From assembly GCA_014804655.1 (NCBI GenBank), contig JAAUZK010000006.1, forward strand, positions 32,104 to 96,103: 64,000 nucleotides of DNA, in the 5' to 3' direction. The position numbers were made by a program, and so were the translations under genes. The stretch is from Lachnospiraceae bacterium. Lineage in GTDB: Bacteria > Bacillota > Clostridia > Lachnospirales > Lachnospiraceae. Below, piece by piece: positions 46,210-54,713 of the stretch. Numbering within the stretch: position 1 is the stretch's first letter; every line of letters starts with the position of its first letter. Below the pieces are notes generated by a model, which was not told the origin of the DNA, ran no database searches, and saw nothing but the letters and a program-made list of their open reading frames with translations.

Positions 46210-46914
46210 ATGAGACGGGAATTAAAAGCACAGCTAAAAAATATATACGAGGCGCCGCCTCCACAGCATAAAAAGGAGTTTTTGCAGAAATGGAATCGGC
46301 CGCGGATGCATATCGGAGAATTTCTTTTCTCACAGATATGTTATATCAGCAAATGGATCTGGGGTATTTCGGCTTTGGGCTTTATGGTTTCTGTATTCGG
46401 AATCGTTGTGGCATACAGAAATCTTGTGTGGATAATCTCAGCGCTCACGCCGCTTCTAGCGGTCACTGTCATCTCTGAATGCGGTAGATCGGAGAATTAT
46501 GAGATGGCGGAATTGGAGATGGTCACACGCTTTTCTTTAAGGAGCGTCTTGTTTGCCAGAATGTGGATTCTTGGTGCAGAGAATGCGCTGCTCCTGTGTC
46601 TGATGTTTGTAGCGGGGATTTGGAACGGAGAGGGTGAGCCGTTTCAGACGGGCGTGTGCATTTTAATACCGTATTTGCTGACTGCACTGATCGGGTTGTG
46701 TATTGTGCGCAGATTCAGAGGACGGGAGGCAATGTATTTCTGTACGGGTATTGCAGCCGCGATCGGTGCTTTCATATTCCTTTCGAGGGATATGCTTACA
46801 AGGATTTACCGGGGATATGATCCCGTATGGTGGGGCTGTATTATGTTGTTACTTAGCGGCGGCGTCATCAGGCAGTATAGAAACATCATAGCAGAAACGG
46901 AGGAAATGATATGA
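46210..46914 (+). CDS. Membrane protein with six helices, unknown (ECF/ABC operon)
   Basis: 234 aa. A basic cytoplasmic N-terminus of about 35 residues precedes six predicted helices grouped in three pairs (about 47-70, 72-90, 115-135, 145-165, 175-193, 205-222). In its N-terminal motif PPPQHKKEFLQKW it resembles the cytoplasmic start of some anti-sigma-like membrane proteins, but no zinc-binding motif is present. It starts directly after the sigma factor gene, using GGAGGA in that gene's end, and overlaps the ATPase gene by 4 bases. Could be an extra transporter subunit or the membrane regulator of the sigma factor. Confidence 0.6.
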   Translation: MRRELKAQLKNIYEAPPPQHKKEFLQKWNRPRMHIGEFLFSQICYISKWIWGISALGFMVSVFGIVVAYRNLVWIISALTPLLAVTVISECGRSENYEMAELEMVTRFSLRSVLFARMWILGAENALLLCLMFVAGIWNGEGEPFQTGVCILIPYLLTALIGLCIVRRFRGREAMYFCTGIAAAIGAFIFLSRDMLTRIYRGYDPVWWGCIMLLLSGGVIRQYRNIIAETEEMI

Positions 46915-47600
46915 AACTTACGATAGCCTGTGTGTCAAAGCAGTATAAAAATCTCATTGCAGTAGACCGGATATCGATGAATCTGGAAAAAGGTGTATAC
47001 GGACTGCTAGGCGCCAACGGTGCGGGTAAAACGACGCTAATGCGTATGATTTGCGGCATCTTAAAGCCCACCGGAGGGACGATTTCATATGACGGCATTG
47101 ATGTGAGCGAAGAGGCGTACCGCGCAATCCTCGGATATCTTCCACAGGATTTCGGATACTATCCGGAGTTTAGTGCAGTGGACTTTCTGCTGTATCTGGC
47201 GGCATTAAAAGGGATTCCAAAGGCGCAGGCGAAGCGGAAGGCGGAGAAACTTTTGGAATTGGTGTCTTTGCAGGATGTGAGGCATAAGAAAGTGAAGACT
47301 TTTTCGGGAGGTATGAAGCAGAGACTGGGGATTGCACAGGCGCTGCTCAACGAGCCGAAGTTGCTCGTTCTGGATGAGCCGACTGCCGGATTGGACCCGA
47401 AGGAACGGGTACGTTTCAGGGAAATGATTGAAAATCTCGGCAAAGAAAGCATTGTGCTGTTGTCCACGCATATCGTTTCGGATATCGAACATATTGCAGA
47501 CAAAATACTTATGATGAGAGAGGGACAGTTGATTTATCACGGAAAGTGGGATGGCAGGAAGGGTGATTTGGAGGAATTCTATTTGCAGCAGAATGCCTGA
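46911..47600 (+). CDS. ABC transporter ATPase
   Basis: 229 aa, of the ABC-2/CcmA-like class. Walker A LLGANGAGKTTLMRM, Q-loop YLPQDFGYYP, signature FSGGMKQRLGIAQA, Walker B KLLVLDEPTAGLDP and switch histidine LLSTHIVSDIE. Overlaps the preceding gene by 4 bases (ATGA), and the permease gene follows within 24 bases. Confidence 0.93.
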   Translation: MKLTIACVSKQYKNLIAVDRISMNLEKGVYGLLGANGAGKTTLMRMICGILKPTGGTISYDGIDVSEEAYRAILGYLPQDFGYYPEFSAVDFLLYLAALKGIPKAQAKRKAEKLLELVSLQDVRHKKVKTFSGGMKQRLGIAQALLNEPKLLVLDEPTAGLDPKERVRFREMIENLGKESIVLLSTHIVSDIEHIADKILMMREGQLIYHGKWDGRKGDLEEFYLQQNA

Positions 47601-47624
47601 CGAGTGTGCAGAGGAGAATCGAAC

Positions 47625-48836
47625 ATGAAAATATTTATGACGTTATATCAATATGAACTGAAAAAGATTCTTAACCGAAAACTGGTGTGGATTGCCTTGC
47701 TTATTTGCATTGGTTGTATTGCCATTGCAAAAGCGGCGAACCTATCCGGGAATTATTATGTGGATGGTGAGGTTGTTGATACCCATTATCATATGTTTCA
47801 GGTGGACAATGCATATAGCAGAGCATTGTCCGGCAGGGTAGTAGGGCAGGAACTGCTGGAGGAAGTGATGGAGGCGTACGGCAAAATCCCGATTACGGAA
47901 GGGCGATATAGTGTGACGGAGGAATATCAGAAATATGCACGCCCGTATAGCGAAATTTTTAATTTAGTATGGGATTGGAGGAGGAGTAATCCGTTGTATG
48001 ACGGTTGGAATGCAGATGAAAAGGATCTTTATGACGCACGGGCAAGCTGGCAGGAGGAGACGTGGACATCATTGTTTTTGTCAGAAACGGAAAAGGAGTT
48101 CTGGCAGGAAAAGGAGTCACAGATTGAAAAGCCTTTCACTTACTTCTATCATGATGGATATGGTGTTATAATAAAAGATTTTGAGACTGTTGGCATATTG
48201 ATGCTGTTACTTACGGCGGTTTGTCTGTCGGGAGTGTTTCTCGACGAACATGTGCGAAGAACGGACCAGATGATTCTGTCCAGCGCAAAAGGGAAATATA
48301 TGGTATATTGGGCTAAATTATCGGCGGGAATCAGTGTGTCATTCATTTGTGCGGCGGTGATGGGAATTGTCGCGGTAACAGCGGCGTTGGTAATCTATGG
48401 GGCTGAAGGATTCCGGACAGCGGTACAGATGTATCGTAGTCTGGACGACTATTCGTATCCGTTAGGCATCGGACAGGCATGTATCATTGCCTACGGTATT
48501 TTCCTGCTGGCAGCGGTTCTTATGAGTGTGCTTGTCATGGTGGGATCGGAGCTGTTGCGAGGCAGCATTGCAACATTGGCGCTCTCCACGGGAGTGATTA
48601 TAGCCGGGCAGATGATCAGGATTCCGAACCAATACAGACTTGCGGCACAGATTTGGCAGAGTCTGCCCATGAGCTTCCTATCCTGCAGCGGGGTGTTCAG
48701 TCAGCGGCTTGTTGTGGTCGGCGGGCATTGTTTTACAGTGTGGCAGATTGTTCCGATTCTTTATGTGCTCTGCGGCACTGCGGTGGCAGTTGGCGGACTT
48801 AAGATTTACAGGCGGTATCAGGTGTCGGGAAGATAA
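47625..48836 (+). CDS. ABC-2 type permease
   Basis: 404 aa. One N-terminal helix (about 18-36), an extracellular region of about 155 residues without a known domain, then five to six helices in the C-terminal half (about 190-395). The start is ATG 47625, 8 bases after GAGGAG; the upstream GTG at 47604 is not needed. Partner of the preceding ATPase; the substrate is unknown. Confidence 0.82.
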   Translation: MKIFMTLYQYELKKILNRKLVWIALLICIGCIAIAKAANLSGNYYVDGEVVDTHYHMFQVDNAYSRALSGRVVGQELLEEVMEAYGKIPITEGRYSVTEEYQKYARPYSEIFNLVWDWRRSNPLYDGWNADEKDLYDARASWQEETWTSLFLSETEKEFWQEKESQIEKPFTYFYHDGYGVIIKDFETVGILMLLLTAVCLSGVFLDEHVRRTDQMILSSAKGKYMVYWAKLSAGISVSFICAAVMGIVAVTAALVIYGAEGFRTAVQMYRSLDDYSYPLGIGQACIIAYGIFLLAAVLMSVLVMVGSELLRGSIATLALSTGVIIAGQMIRIPNQYRLAAQIWQSLPMSFLSCSGVFSQRLVVVGGHCFTVWQIVPILYVLCGTAVAVGGLKIYRRYQVSGR

Positions 48837-48851
48837 ATCCCATTATTATAC

Positions 48852-48879
48852 GGGGCCGGCTCTTTTGGGAGCCGGTTCC
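48852..48879 (+). terminator. Terminator-like hairpin after the ABC-2 operon
   Basis: GGGGCCGGCTC (48852-48862) pairs with GAGCCGGTTCC (48869-48879) with two G-U pairs; the following T run is short. Confidence 0.6.
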
Positions 48880-48989
48880 TTTGCGTTCAAATAGGTTCAA
48901 AGATTGCAAATTTTAATGCTTTACAGTACAATCAGTCATATATCTGATAAAATGCATAAAACATTAGAAATTACGGAGAGTAGCGAAAA

Positions 48990-49631
48990 ATGAAAGTACT
49001 GATCGGAACGACGAATCCTTCCAAGGTGAAGCGGTTTGAGGAGTTGCTCAGCGGACATGATGTGGAGTTTTATACATTAAAAGATTTAGGGATAGAAGCC
49101 GAGCCGGAAGAAATGGGAACAACACCGGAAGAAAATGCTGTTATCAAGGCGAGATTTTACGGACAGTATTTTGACCGGGTTATTTGTAATGACTCAGGAC
49201 TGTATTTCGACGATCTGCTGATGGAAGACGACAGGCAGCCGGGACTTAATATCAGAACGCCCGGCGGCTGTGAGCGGTTAGATGATGAGGAGATGATTGC
49301 ATATTATGCGAAGTTGATCAAATCACTGGGCGGGAAGGTGCTGGCCTATTATCTGGACGGGATCGCCGTTTATAATCATGGTAAGATTTCTTCCTATATG
49401 GAGAATGGTGAGACGAATAAGGCAAGCGCTTTTTATATGATTGATCGGCCGTCCGAATGCAGACATCCCGGATGGCCGCTTGATTCGATCAGTCTAAACA
49501 GGAACACATTGACTTACTTTGTGGAAGAAGGGAATAACAAGTACGATACGACAGAAGAAAATGTGATGGTTGGAGAGTATCGGGAGCGGCTGGTGAGGTT
49601 TTTGGAGGAAGCATTGGAGTTCAATAAGTAA
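48990..49631 (+). CDS. RdgB/HAM1-like non-canonical purine NTP pyrophosphatase
   Basis: House-cleaning enzyme that hydrolyses ITP, XTP and dITP in its family. The N-terminal GTTNPSKVKRFEELL, the EENAVIKARFY acidic motif, the NDSGLYFDDL motif and the late WPLDSISLN region are all visible. 213 aa, slightly longer than RdgB, with a diverged centre, so another nucleotide could be the substrate. Confidence 0.78.
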   Translation: MKVLIGTTNPSKVKRFEELLSGHDVEFYTLKDLGIEAEPEEMGTTPEENAVIKARFYGQYFDRVICNDSGLYFDDLLMEDDRQPGLNIRTPGGCERLDDEEMIAYYAKLIKSLGGKVLAYYLDGIAVYNHGKISSYMENGETNKASAFYMIDRPSECRHPGWPLDSISLNRNTLTYFVEEGNNKYDTTEENVMVGEYRERLVRFLEEALEFNK

Positions 49632-49650
49632 AGTAGTAATAAAATCTGCT

Positions 49651-49700
49651 TGCATAATATATCAGACTGATATATAGTATATGTATCAATCTGATATATT
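49651..49700 (+). promoter_or_regulatory. Promoter with two palindromic operators before the NapH-like gene
   Basis: -35 TTGCAT (49651-49656), 17-base spacer, -10 TATAGT (49674-49679). A perfect palindrome, ATATATCAG-A-CTGATATAT (49658-49676), fills the spacer. A second, imperfect copy of the same half-sites (TATCA-ATC-TGATA) lies at 49682-49700, centre 24 bases downstream. This is a classic repressor layout; the PadR regulator encoded next is the natural candidate. Confidence 0.7.
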
Positions 49701-49717
49701 GAAAGGCGGATAAAATA

Positions 49718-50470
49718 ATGAAAAGACAAAAATTAAGAAAACTACTGCTGATTATATCTTTGTTACTGTTTCCGGTAACTCTGTATTATTTCAGTCCGGC
49801 ACTGATCATCAATGGAGCGTTGAACGGAATCATCAACGGAAGTTTTATCGTATTTATGCTGATGTTTTTGCTGGCGATTCCTTTCGGACGGCTGTTCTGC
49901 GGCTATCTGTGTCCTGCTGGGGGATTGCAGGAATGTGCATTTGCAGTGAATGATAACTACCCGAAGCAGGGCTGGAAGAACCGGATCAAATATGTCATAT
50001 GGGCGGTATGGATCGCGGCTGTGATCATCTGCTATATTTTAGGTGATGAAATTACCGCCGTTGATTTTTTCTTTGAGACAGAAGGGGGAATCTCGGTTAC
50101 AAATGTGCAGAGTTATATTATATACTACGGTATCATTCTGTTGGTTTTTGTACCGGCGGTTTTGTTTGGGAAAAGAGTATTCTGCCATTATTTTTGCTGG
50201 ATGGCGCCTTTCATGGTGCTTGGCACGAAGCTGCGAAGAGTGCTTCATCTGCCGGGATTACATATAAAAGTAAAAAATCAAAGCGCATGTATTTCCTGTG
50301 GGAAGTGTGACCTGGAATGTCCGATGGGAGTTAAAGTGACCGCAGCTGTAGCGGAAGGAAACGTTAAAAGTATGGAATGTATACAGTGCGGTGTGTGTGT
50401 TGACGGCTGTCCGAAAGATGTGCTTGCTTATTCCTTAGCGAAGGAAACCAAACCAACACAGACAAAGTGA
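49718..50470 (+). CDS. NapH/YccM-like membrane 4Fe-4S protein
   Basis: 250 aa. About five membrane helices; cysteine motifs FCGYLCPAGG (about 67-76) and FCHYFCWMAPF (about 156-166), which are conserved in NapH/CcoG-type proteins, followed by two ferredoxin clusters, CISCGKCDLECPMG and CIQCGVCVDGCPKD. It should carry electrons across or along the membrane. AAAGGCGG is the ribosome site. Transcribed from the double-operator promoter upstream; a PadR gene follows 101 bases later. Confidence 0.85.
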   Translation: MKRQKLRKLLLIISLLLFPVTLYYFSPALIINGALNGIINGSFIVFMLMFLLAIPFGRLFCGYLCPAGGLQECAFAVNDNYPKQGWKNRIKYVIWAVWIAAVIICYILGDEITAVDFFFETEGGISVTNVQSYIIYYGIILLVFVPAVLFGKRVFCHYFCWMAPFMVLGTKLRRVLHLPGLHIKVKNQSACISCGKCDLECPMGVKVTAAVAEGNVKSMECIQCGVCVDGCPKDVLAYSLAKETKPTQTK

Positions 50471-50571
50471 TCATAGTATTTGGTTTAATGAATGGGCACC
50501 ACATGTACATTGTATACCGAATTTTGCAAGACTGAACGGTTATCAGATCGTGGGTGAAGGGGAAGAATACC

Positions 50572-51117
50572 ATGGCAACGGAAAAGAAAATCGATTACGT
50601 GATTTTGGGGTTGCTCAGTCACGAGGATTTGACAGGGTATGAAATTAAAAAGAGAATGGATACAACGCTGAAGTATTTCTGGGGAGCAAGCTATGGCAGT
50701 ATCTATCCGGCGCTGGGTGACTTGGTGGAGCGCGGACTGGCCACCAAACGGGACGGTGCGGAGAATGGGCGAAACAAGCTGATCTATTCCATTACGGAAG
50801 AGGGGAGATCATGCCTAAAGGCGTGGCTCGCGCTTCCGGTGGAAAAAGATGAACTTCGCTATGAGACACTGCTGAAATTATTTTTCGGAAAAGACGGCGG
50901 AGAAGAGCAGGCAATAGACCATATCAATGCTTTTCAGGAGAAAGTCAAAATGGAGATGTCTTGTCTTTTGGAAGCGGAGAAGACTCTGAAAAGTGTTTTG
51001 GATATGGATGAAACTCATAAGTATTATCTGCTTACCGTGGAGTTCGGAATCAAAACGTATGAGGCTTATCTGGCGTGGTGTAAGGAAGCGAAAGAAATGC
51101 TGGGACCGTCAAAATGA
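50572..51117 (+). CDS. PadR-family transcriptional regulator
   Basis: 181 aa. N-terminal winged helix with the PadR signature: ILGLLSHEDLTGYEIKKRM then FFWG-like YFWGASYGSIYPALGDLVE, LIYSITEEG; a C-terminal helical dimerisation domain (about 95-181). Start ATG 50572 after GAAGGGGAAGAATACC. Probably represses the NapH-like gene through the palindromes at 49658 and 49682. Its 3' end overlaps a convergent gene by 52 bases. Confidence 0.9.
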   Translation: MATEKKIDYVILGLLSHEDLTGYEIKKRMDTTLKYFWGASYGSIYPALGDLVERGLATKRDGAENGRNKLIYSITEEGRSCLKAWLALPVEKDELRYETLLKLFFGKDGGEEQAIDHINAFQEKVKMEMSCLLEAEKTLKSVLDMDETHKYYLLTVEFGIKTYEAYLAWCKEAKEMLGPSK

Positions 51118-51653
51118 GAAAAATAAATGGAGACAGCAGTTGTCTGTGAAACAGTCGGATCTTCAAAAATTCGGGCTTTCGGAGGATGATAGGTAAACAA
51201 TATAAAGCAGATGAAAAGAACGCATACTGAGCAGCATAATAAAAATGTATAAGGTTCCAATCTGCAAGACAATGTAAGTTTGTAGGAAAGCCAGAATGCA
51301 ATTATGATACTCAAAATAAATATAGCAAAATCCAATATAAAAATATCCTTACCCACAACAGATGTATAGCCATAGTAAAATATCGGAATCAGTAATGTTC
51401 CGGTTAAAATCCCAAAGCATAAGGAAGAACTAATGCACGAGTAGGTTCCTTTGAATTTGAATATAATGATAAGTGAGTATATCAGCATAGGGAAAAATAG
51501 CAGTTTCATATGTTCCCAGATAGACTCATTAATCGGCGTAAAAAGCTCTGCTATATAGTTTTTTCCGCTCCAATCATATAGAAAGTGAGCAAGTGTTCCT
51601 GTAATCAGGACAAAAATGATTCCGATAATTGTATAGCGTTTTATATATTTCAT
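51066..51653 (-). CDS. DUF6512-like membrane protein
   Basis: 195 aa, about five helices. The segment HFLYDWSGKNYIAELFTPIN then ESIWEHMKLLFFP is the conserved block I associate with DUF6512. The C-terminal ~25 residues (after IFEDPTVSQ) are encoded on the opposite strand of the PadR gene end and look less like the family, so this tail may be an extension by loss of the original stop. The ribosome site on the minus strand is GAGAGGTAATTTCT. Function unknown. Confidence 0.7.
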   Translation of the reverse strand: MKYIKRYTIIGIIFVLITGTLAHFLYDWSGKNYIAELFTPINESIWEHMKLLFFPMLIYSLIIIFKFKGTYSCISSSLCFGILTGTLLIPIFYYGYTSVVGKDIFILDFAIFILSIIIAFWLSYKLTLSCRLEPYTFLLCCSVCVLFICFILFTYHPPKARIFEDPTVSQTTAVSIYFSHFDGPSISFASLHHAR

Positions 51654-51839
51654 AGAAATTACCTCTCGAATAGTATATGTGGTCGTAATGTTATTATGTA
51701 TTTCAGTGAAAAACAGCTCAGAAAAGAAGGTTACTTGAAAAAGGTTATTTGAAGCACTGGAGATTGTTTTAGAAATTCATGTATTGTGTTATACTATAAA
51801 AGACAAGTATACCAGATTTAAGTAAGGGAGGAATCTGAA

Positions 51840-52175
51840 ATGACCTATGAAGAGTTGGTAAAAAAGGTGCAGGAAGCATATAAAGATGCGGATGCATCCA
51901 AAGTAAAGGAGCATCTGGCAATTCAGTTTAACGTGGAAGGTGAGGCAGCCGGAGCATTTTATCTGGAGGTAGCAGAAGGAAAGGTTAGTGTGCAGCCTTA
52001 CGAATATTATGACCGTGACGCTCTTGTGATCACGAAGGCGGCAGTCCTTGAGGAGATTGCGGCTGGGAAACTGGATGTAGTCAAGGCATTTTTGACAGGA
52101 AAGATTAAGGTGGAAGGTAACGTTGGAAAGGCCGCATTGTTGAAAGAGATTCCGGTAAAGAGAATCGTGAAGTAG
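51840..52175 (+). CDS. SCP2 sterol-carrier-like protein
   Basis: 111 aa, single SCP2 domain: IQFNVEGEAAGAFYLEVAEG, then YEYYDRDALVITKAAVLEEI and AAGKLDVVKAFLTGKIKVEG are the family core. Binds a hydrophobic ligand in characterised members; the ligand in anaerobes is unknown. AGGGAGGAATCTGAA precedes the ATG. Single-gene unit. Confidence 0.85.
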   Translation: MTYEELVKKVQEAYKDADASKVKEHLAIQFNVEGEAAGAFYLEVAEGKVSVQPYEYYDRDALVITKAAVLEEIAAGKLDVVKAFLTGKIKVEGNVGKAALLKEIPVKRIVK

Positions 52176-52231
52176 GAAAAGACGGCAGGAAAGACAAAGA
52201 AAAAACAGAATAGGCATGATATGTGAGATAA

Positions 52232-52274
52232 GAACAAAGCACTGACGGATGAATCATCCGGAGGTGCTTTGTTC
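52232..52274. terminator. Hairpin after the SCP2 gene
   Basis: GAACAAAGCAC (52232-52242) and GTGCTTTGTTC (52264-52274) form a perfect 11-bp stem with GGATG/CATCC nested inside; no U run. Confidence 0.55.
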
Positions 52275-52413
52275 AATATCTGATTGCACTCAGTGGAATA
52301 ATATATTTTGAAATAGCATTCACTTTAGGCGGTGGGATGCTTTTTTTTTGACAATCAAAATTTACGAATAGTTGAAGATTATTTTCATACTAATATAAAT
52401 ATCTGAAATAACA

Positions 52414-52442
52414 TTGACGTACGCAAAAACGTACGGTATAAT
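52414..52442 (+). promoter_or_regulatory. Autoregulated promoter of the YefM/YoeB module
   Basis: -35 TTGACG (52414-52419), 17-base spacer, perfect -10 TATAAT (52437-52442). The spacer carries two CGTACG palindromes (52418-52423 and 52430-52435), 12 bases centre to centre. The E. coli YefM operator is built of two TGTACA-centred repeats at the same spacing, as I recall. Confidence 0.78.
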
Positions 52443-52464
52443 GTAACAGAAGGGAGATGATGCC

Positions 52465-52719
52465 ATGACTGCAATCAGCGTAACAAAGGCAAGAGAAAAT
52501 ATATATCAAATACTATCTGATGTTAATAATAGTAGCCAGCCTATTACAATTACGAATAATCGTGGAAAAAATGGTGTTCTCATATCAGAGGACGATTGGA
52601 ATGCCATTCAGGAAACATTATATTTGAATTCTATAACAGGTATGGCAGAAAGTATTATTGAAGCAGGAAAAGAGCCGCTGGAAGAGTGTTCCGTATATGA
52701 TCCGGATGAGGAGTGGTAA
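52465..52719 (+). CDS. yefM: Antitoxin of the YefM/Phd family
   Basis: 84 aa. The N-terminal DNA-binding domain reads ISVTKARENIYQILSDVNNS with the ITNNRGKNGVLISEDDWNAI strand-helix typical of YefM; the C-terminus (ESIIEAGKEPLEE... onward) is the toxin-neutralising tail. GAAGGGAGATGATGCC precedes the ATG. The toxin gene begins at the base after its stop. Confidence 0.92.
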   Translation: MTAISVTKARENIYQILSDVNNSSQPITITNNRGKNGVLISEDDWNAIQETLYLNSITGMAESIIEAGKEPLEECSVYDPDEEW

Positions 52720-53016
52720 ATGTATATAATTAGATTTAGTAAGCAGGCCGACAGAGATAAAAAGCTGCTAAAAGGGGCAGGACTTGATTCAAAAGCAAAA
52801 AAATTGTTAAATATTATAGCAGAAAATCCTTTCCAAAACCCACCGCCTTATGAGGGATTAGTGGGAAACCTAAACGGCTATTATTCCAGAAGGATTAATA
52901 TACAGCATAGATTGGTTTATCAGGTATATAATGAACCGGTTGTCATTGATGGAGTAGAATTTGAAGGAACAATAAAGGTTGTTCGTATGTGGTCACATTA
53001 TGATGCTGTAAGATAA
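52720..53016 (+). CDS. yoeB: Toxin of the YoeB/Txe family
   Basis: Ribosome-dependent mRNA interferase of the RelE superfamily. 98 aa, about 13 residues longer than E. coli YoeB because of an insert near the C-terminus (EPVVIDGVEFEG). Key residues are seen: Glu in PPYEGL, the basic strand YYSRRINIQHRLVYQV and the catalytic end MWSHYD with His-Tyr. Immediately follows its antitoxin. Confidence 0.92.
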   Translation: MYIIRFSKQADRDKKLLKGAGLDSKAKKLLNIIAENPFQNPPPYEGLVGNLNGYYSRRINIQHRLVYQVYNEPVVIDGVEFEGTIKVVRMWSHYDAVR

Positions 53017-53098
53017 AAAAAAGGAAGTACCAACGGATGAACTAAAAAGGAAGTGCCAGAAACCCAGTAAAAATCAAGGCTTTCCGACACCATCAAAA

Positions 53099-53171
53099 TG
53101 GAGATAGCGAGACTCGAACTCGTGACCTATACGTTGCGAACGTATCGCTCTCCCAACTGAGCTATATCCCC
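53099..53171 (-). tRNA. tRNA-Ala (anticodon CGC)
   Basis: Read on the minus strand: acceptor GGGGATA/TATCTCC (one G-U), D arm GCTC-AGTTGGGA-GAGC, anticodon stem ATACG/CGTAT with loop TTCGCAA (anticodon CGC), T loop TTCGAGT, discriminator A, no encoded CCA. The first T-stem pair is A-C, leaving four pairs there. A CTTGGCAGA-like hairpin lies at 53213-53234. Confidence 0.9.
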
Positions 53172-53298
53172 ATGAGATTTATACTGATTTAAGCATTACA
53201 CACGATAGTTGCCTTGGCAGATTCTGCCAAGGCAATTTCTGCGATTCAAGTTTTTATGCCTGCGTTTATTATAGCATATTGAGAGCAGAATGCAAGAA

Positions 53299-54054
53299 TC
53301 ATTTATCCCCGCCATTCGTATTTGTACACTGACTTTTCGGAAGTGTCTTGGTGAGGATTAAGGTGTAAGCGACAGTAATCACAATCATAATCAGAATATG
53401 TACCATATGCATTTCTAACGTTACTGCTGTTCCAATGGCAAAGGTACTGGCAGTGTTAATCGCAGAGTGGGTAATAATACAGGGAAGCAGGCTTCCGCCA
53501 CGATAAAATAGAATTACGAACAGGAAACCTACCGCAATCGCAAAGGTAATCTGGACTAGAGTGTCTGCAAGTTCCATGCCGCTTCCGTTTACCAGATTCA
53601 CCAGATGTCCCACGCCAAATGTGACGCTAGAAATAATGATTGCTGTTTTAATATTGTCCTTTGCAAGCGCCTTGAAAAGAAAGCCTCTAAAAATCACTTC
53701 CTCTAATAATCCGACGCAGAGCATGCAGGCTATGCGGCAGACGGTACCGGCCAATGAATAATTGACCGAAACGCCAAACCAAAGATTCCCGGAGGCTAAG
53801 ATAACCAACGGAATATAGTAAAGAAACCGGCCGGCAGGTATGGAAGATTTACAAAGCCCGTAACATTCAAATAATCCGTTTTTCTGAATAAAGCAAAAAA
53901 CGATAACAGTCTGTAAGATACAGAAAACGGCGCTTGCGGAGTATTCAATCCCGATCAATTCATTTAACGGATATGCTAAGGATTGCAGGACACAATAAAT
54001 CACAATACAGGCAATCGTAAAATTCAATTCGCTTTTCACATATAATTTGTTCAT
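53299..54054 (-). CDS. CPBP-family intramembrane protease/homologue
   Basis: 251 aa, about seven to eight helices. The CPBP (abi) signature is complete: EExxxR in GLLEEVIFRGFLF, a second motif FGVGHLVNLVNG with His, and the third THSAINT. These proteins process or sequester membrane partners; several are tied to bacteriocin immunity. The gene begins 1 base after the stop of the TetR gene on the same strand, so the two form an operon. Confidence 0.88.
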   Translation of the reverse strand: MNKLYVKSELNFTIACIVIYCVLQSLAYPLNELIGIEYSASAVFCILQTVIVFCFIQKNGLFECYGLCKSSIPAGRFLYYIPLVILASGNLWFGVSVNYSLAGTVCRIACMLCVGLLEEVIFRGFLFKALAKDNIKTAIIISSVTFGVGHLVNLVNGSGMELADTLVQITFAIAVGFLFVILFYRGGSLLPCIITHSAINTASTFAIGTAVTLEMHMVHILIMIVITVAYTLILTKTLPKSQCTNTNGGDK

Positions 54055-54055
54055 C

Positions 54056-54640
54056 TCAATCCTCCCTCGGCGGGTTTTCCTCCTGCGTGGCTAATATTGC
54101 GCCTTTGTACACTCGTTTCAAATGCAGCTTTATGAGTTCTTCATCATATTCCAATGAATTGTTGGTGATGATACTCGCATACCCGTGAACGAATAGGGCA
54201 AGTGTTATAAAGACTTCTTTTGTCTGCTCTATACTCATATCCATGCCTTTCTGCATTACAGAAATAATAGGTGTAAGTTCTTCGGAATCGATCATTTCAA
54301 GCAGACTGTTTTCAACGGCAAAACCCGATTGGAAAATAAAACGGAACAAATGCGGTTCTTCAATTGCAAAGCGGATATAATTCAAACCAATTCCGAGCAT
54401 AACATTTTCCTGTGGATTCGTGATGTTCATCAGATACTCCGAATGATAGTGATCCGATTTTGCATAAGCAGCTTTTTTCAATTCCTCAATCGTTGAAAAA
54501 TGGTACATGACGGGCTGTGTGGAACAGTTCAGCTTTTCTGATACCGTTCTTGCATTGATATTTTCCGCCCCTGTTGTGCGGGCAATCTCAAACGCAGCGT
54601 CAATAACCATATCTTTTGTAATTTTGGCTTTCGGTGGCAT
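54056..54640 (-). CDS. TetR-family regulator
   Basis: 194 aa. HTH domain: TKDMVIDAAFEIARTTGAEN, then NARTVSEKLNCSTQPVMYHF, a TetR-like DNA-binding fold; C-terminal ligand domain (about 60-194). The only other gene on its transcript is the CPBP protein, which it probably controls. An ATATAA/TTATAT dyad lies in the promoter region upstream. Confidence 0.85.
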   Translation of the reverse strand: MPPKAKITKDMVIDAAFEIARTTGAENINARTVSEKLNCSTQPVMYHFSTIEELKKAAYAKSDHYHSEYLMNITNPQENVMLGIGLNYIRFAIEEPHLFRFIFQSGFAVENSLLEMIDSEELTPIISVMQKGMDMSIEQTKEVFITLALFVHGYASIITNNSLEYDEELIKLHLKRVYKGAILATQEENPPRED

Positions 54641-54674
54641 TTCTTTGTTTCCTTCTCGTTTTATTATTATTGTT

Positions 54675-54692
54675 ATATAACGTGAATTATAT
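54675..54692 (-). promoter_or_regulatory. Possible operator upstream of the TetR gene
   Basis: Dyad ATATAA-CGTGAA-TTATAT, 35-52 bases from the start codon, in an AT-rich promoter region. Confidence 0.35.
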
Positions 54693-54713
54693 TTTAAAGT
54701 ATTCTATTTGTCA

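Noticed and set aside
50471-50571. Coding-like text between the NapH-like and PadR genes (WFNEWAPHVHCIPNFARLNG)
   Set aside because: No start, no ribosome site, short, and no family recognised; it may be a decayed tail but the evidence is too thin.
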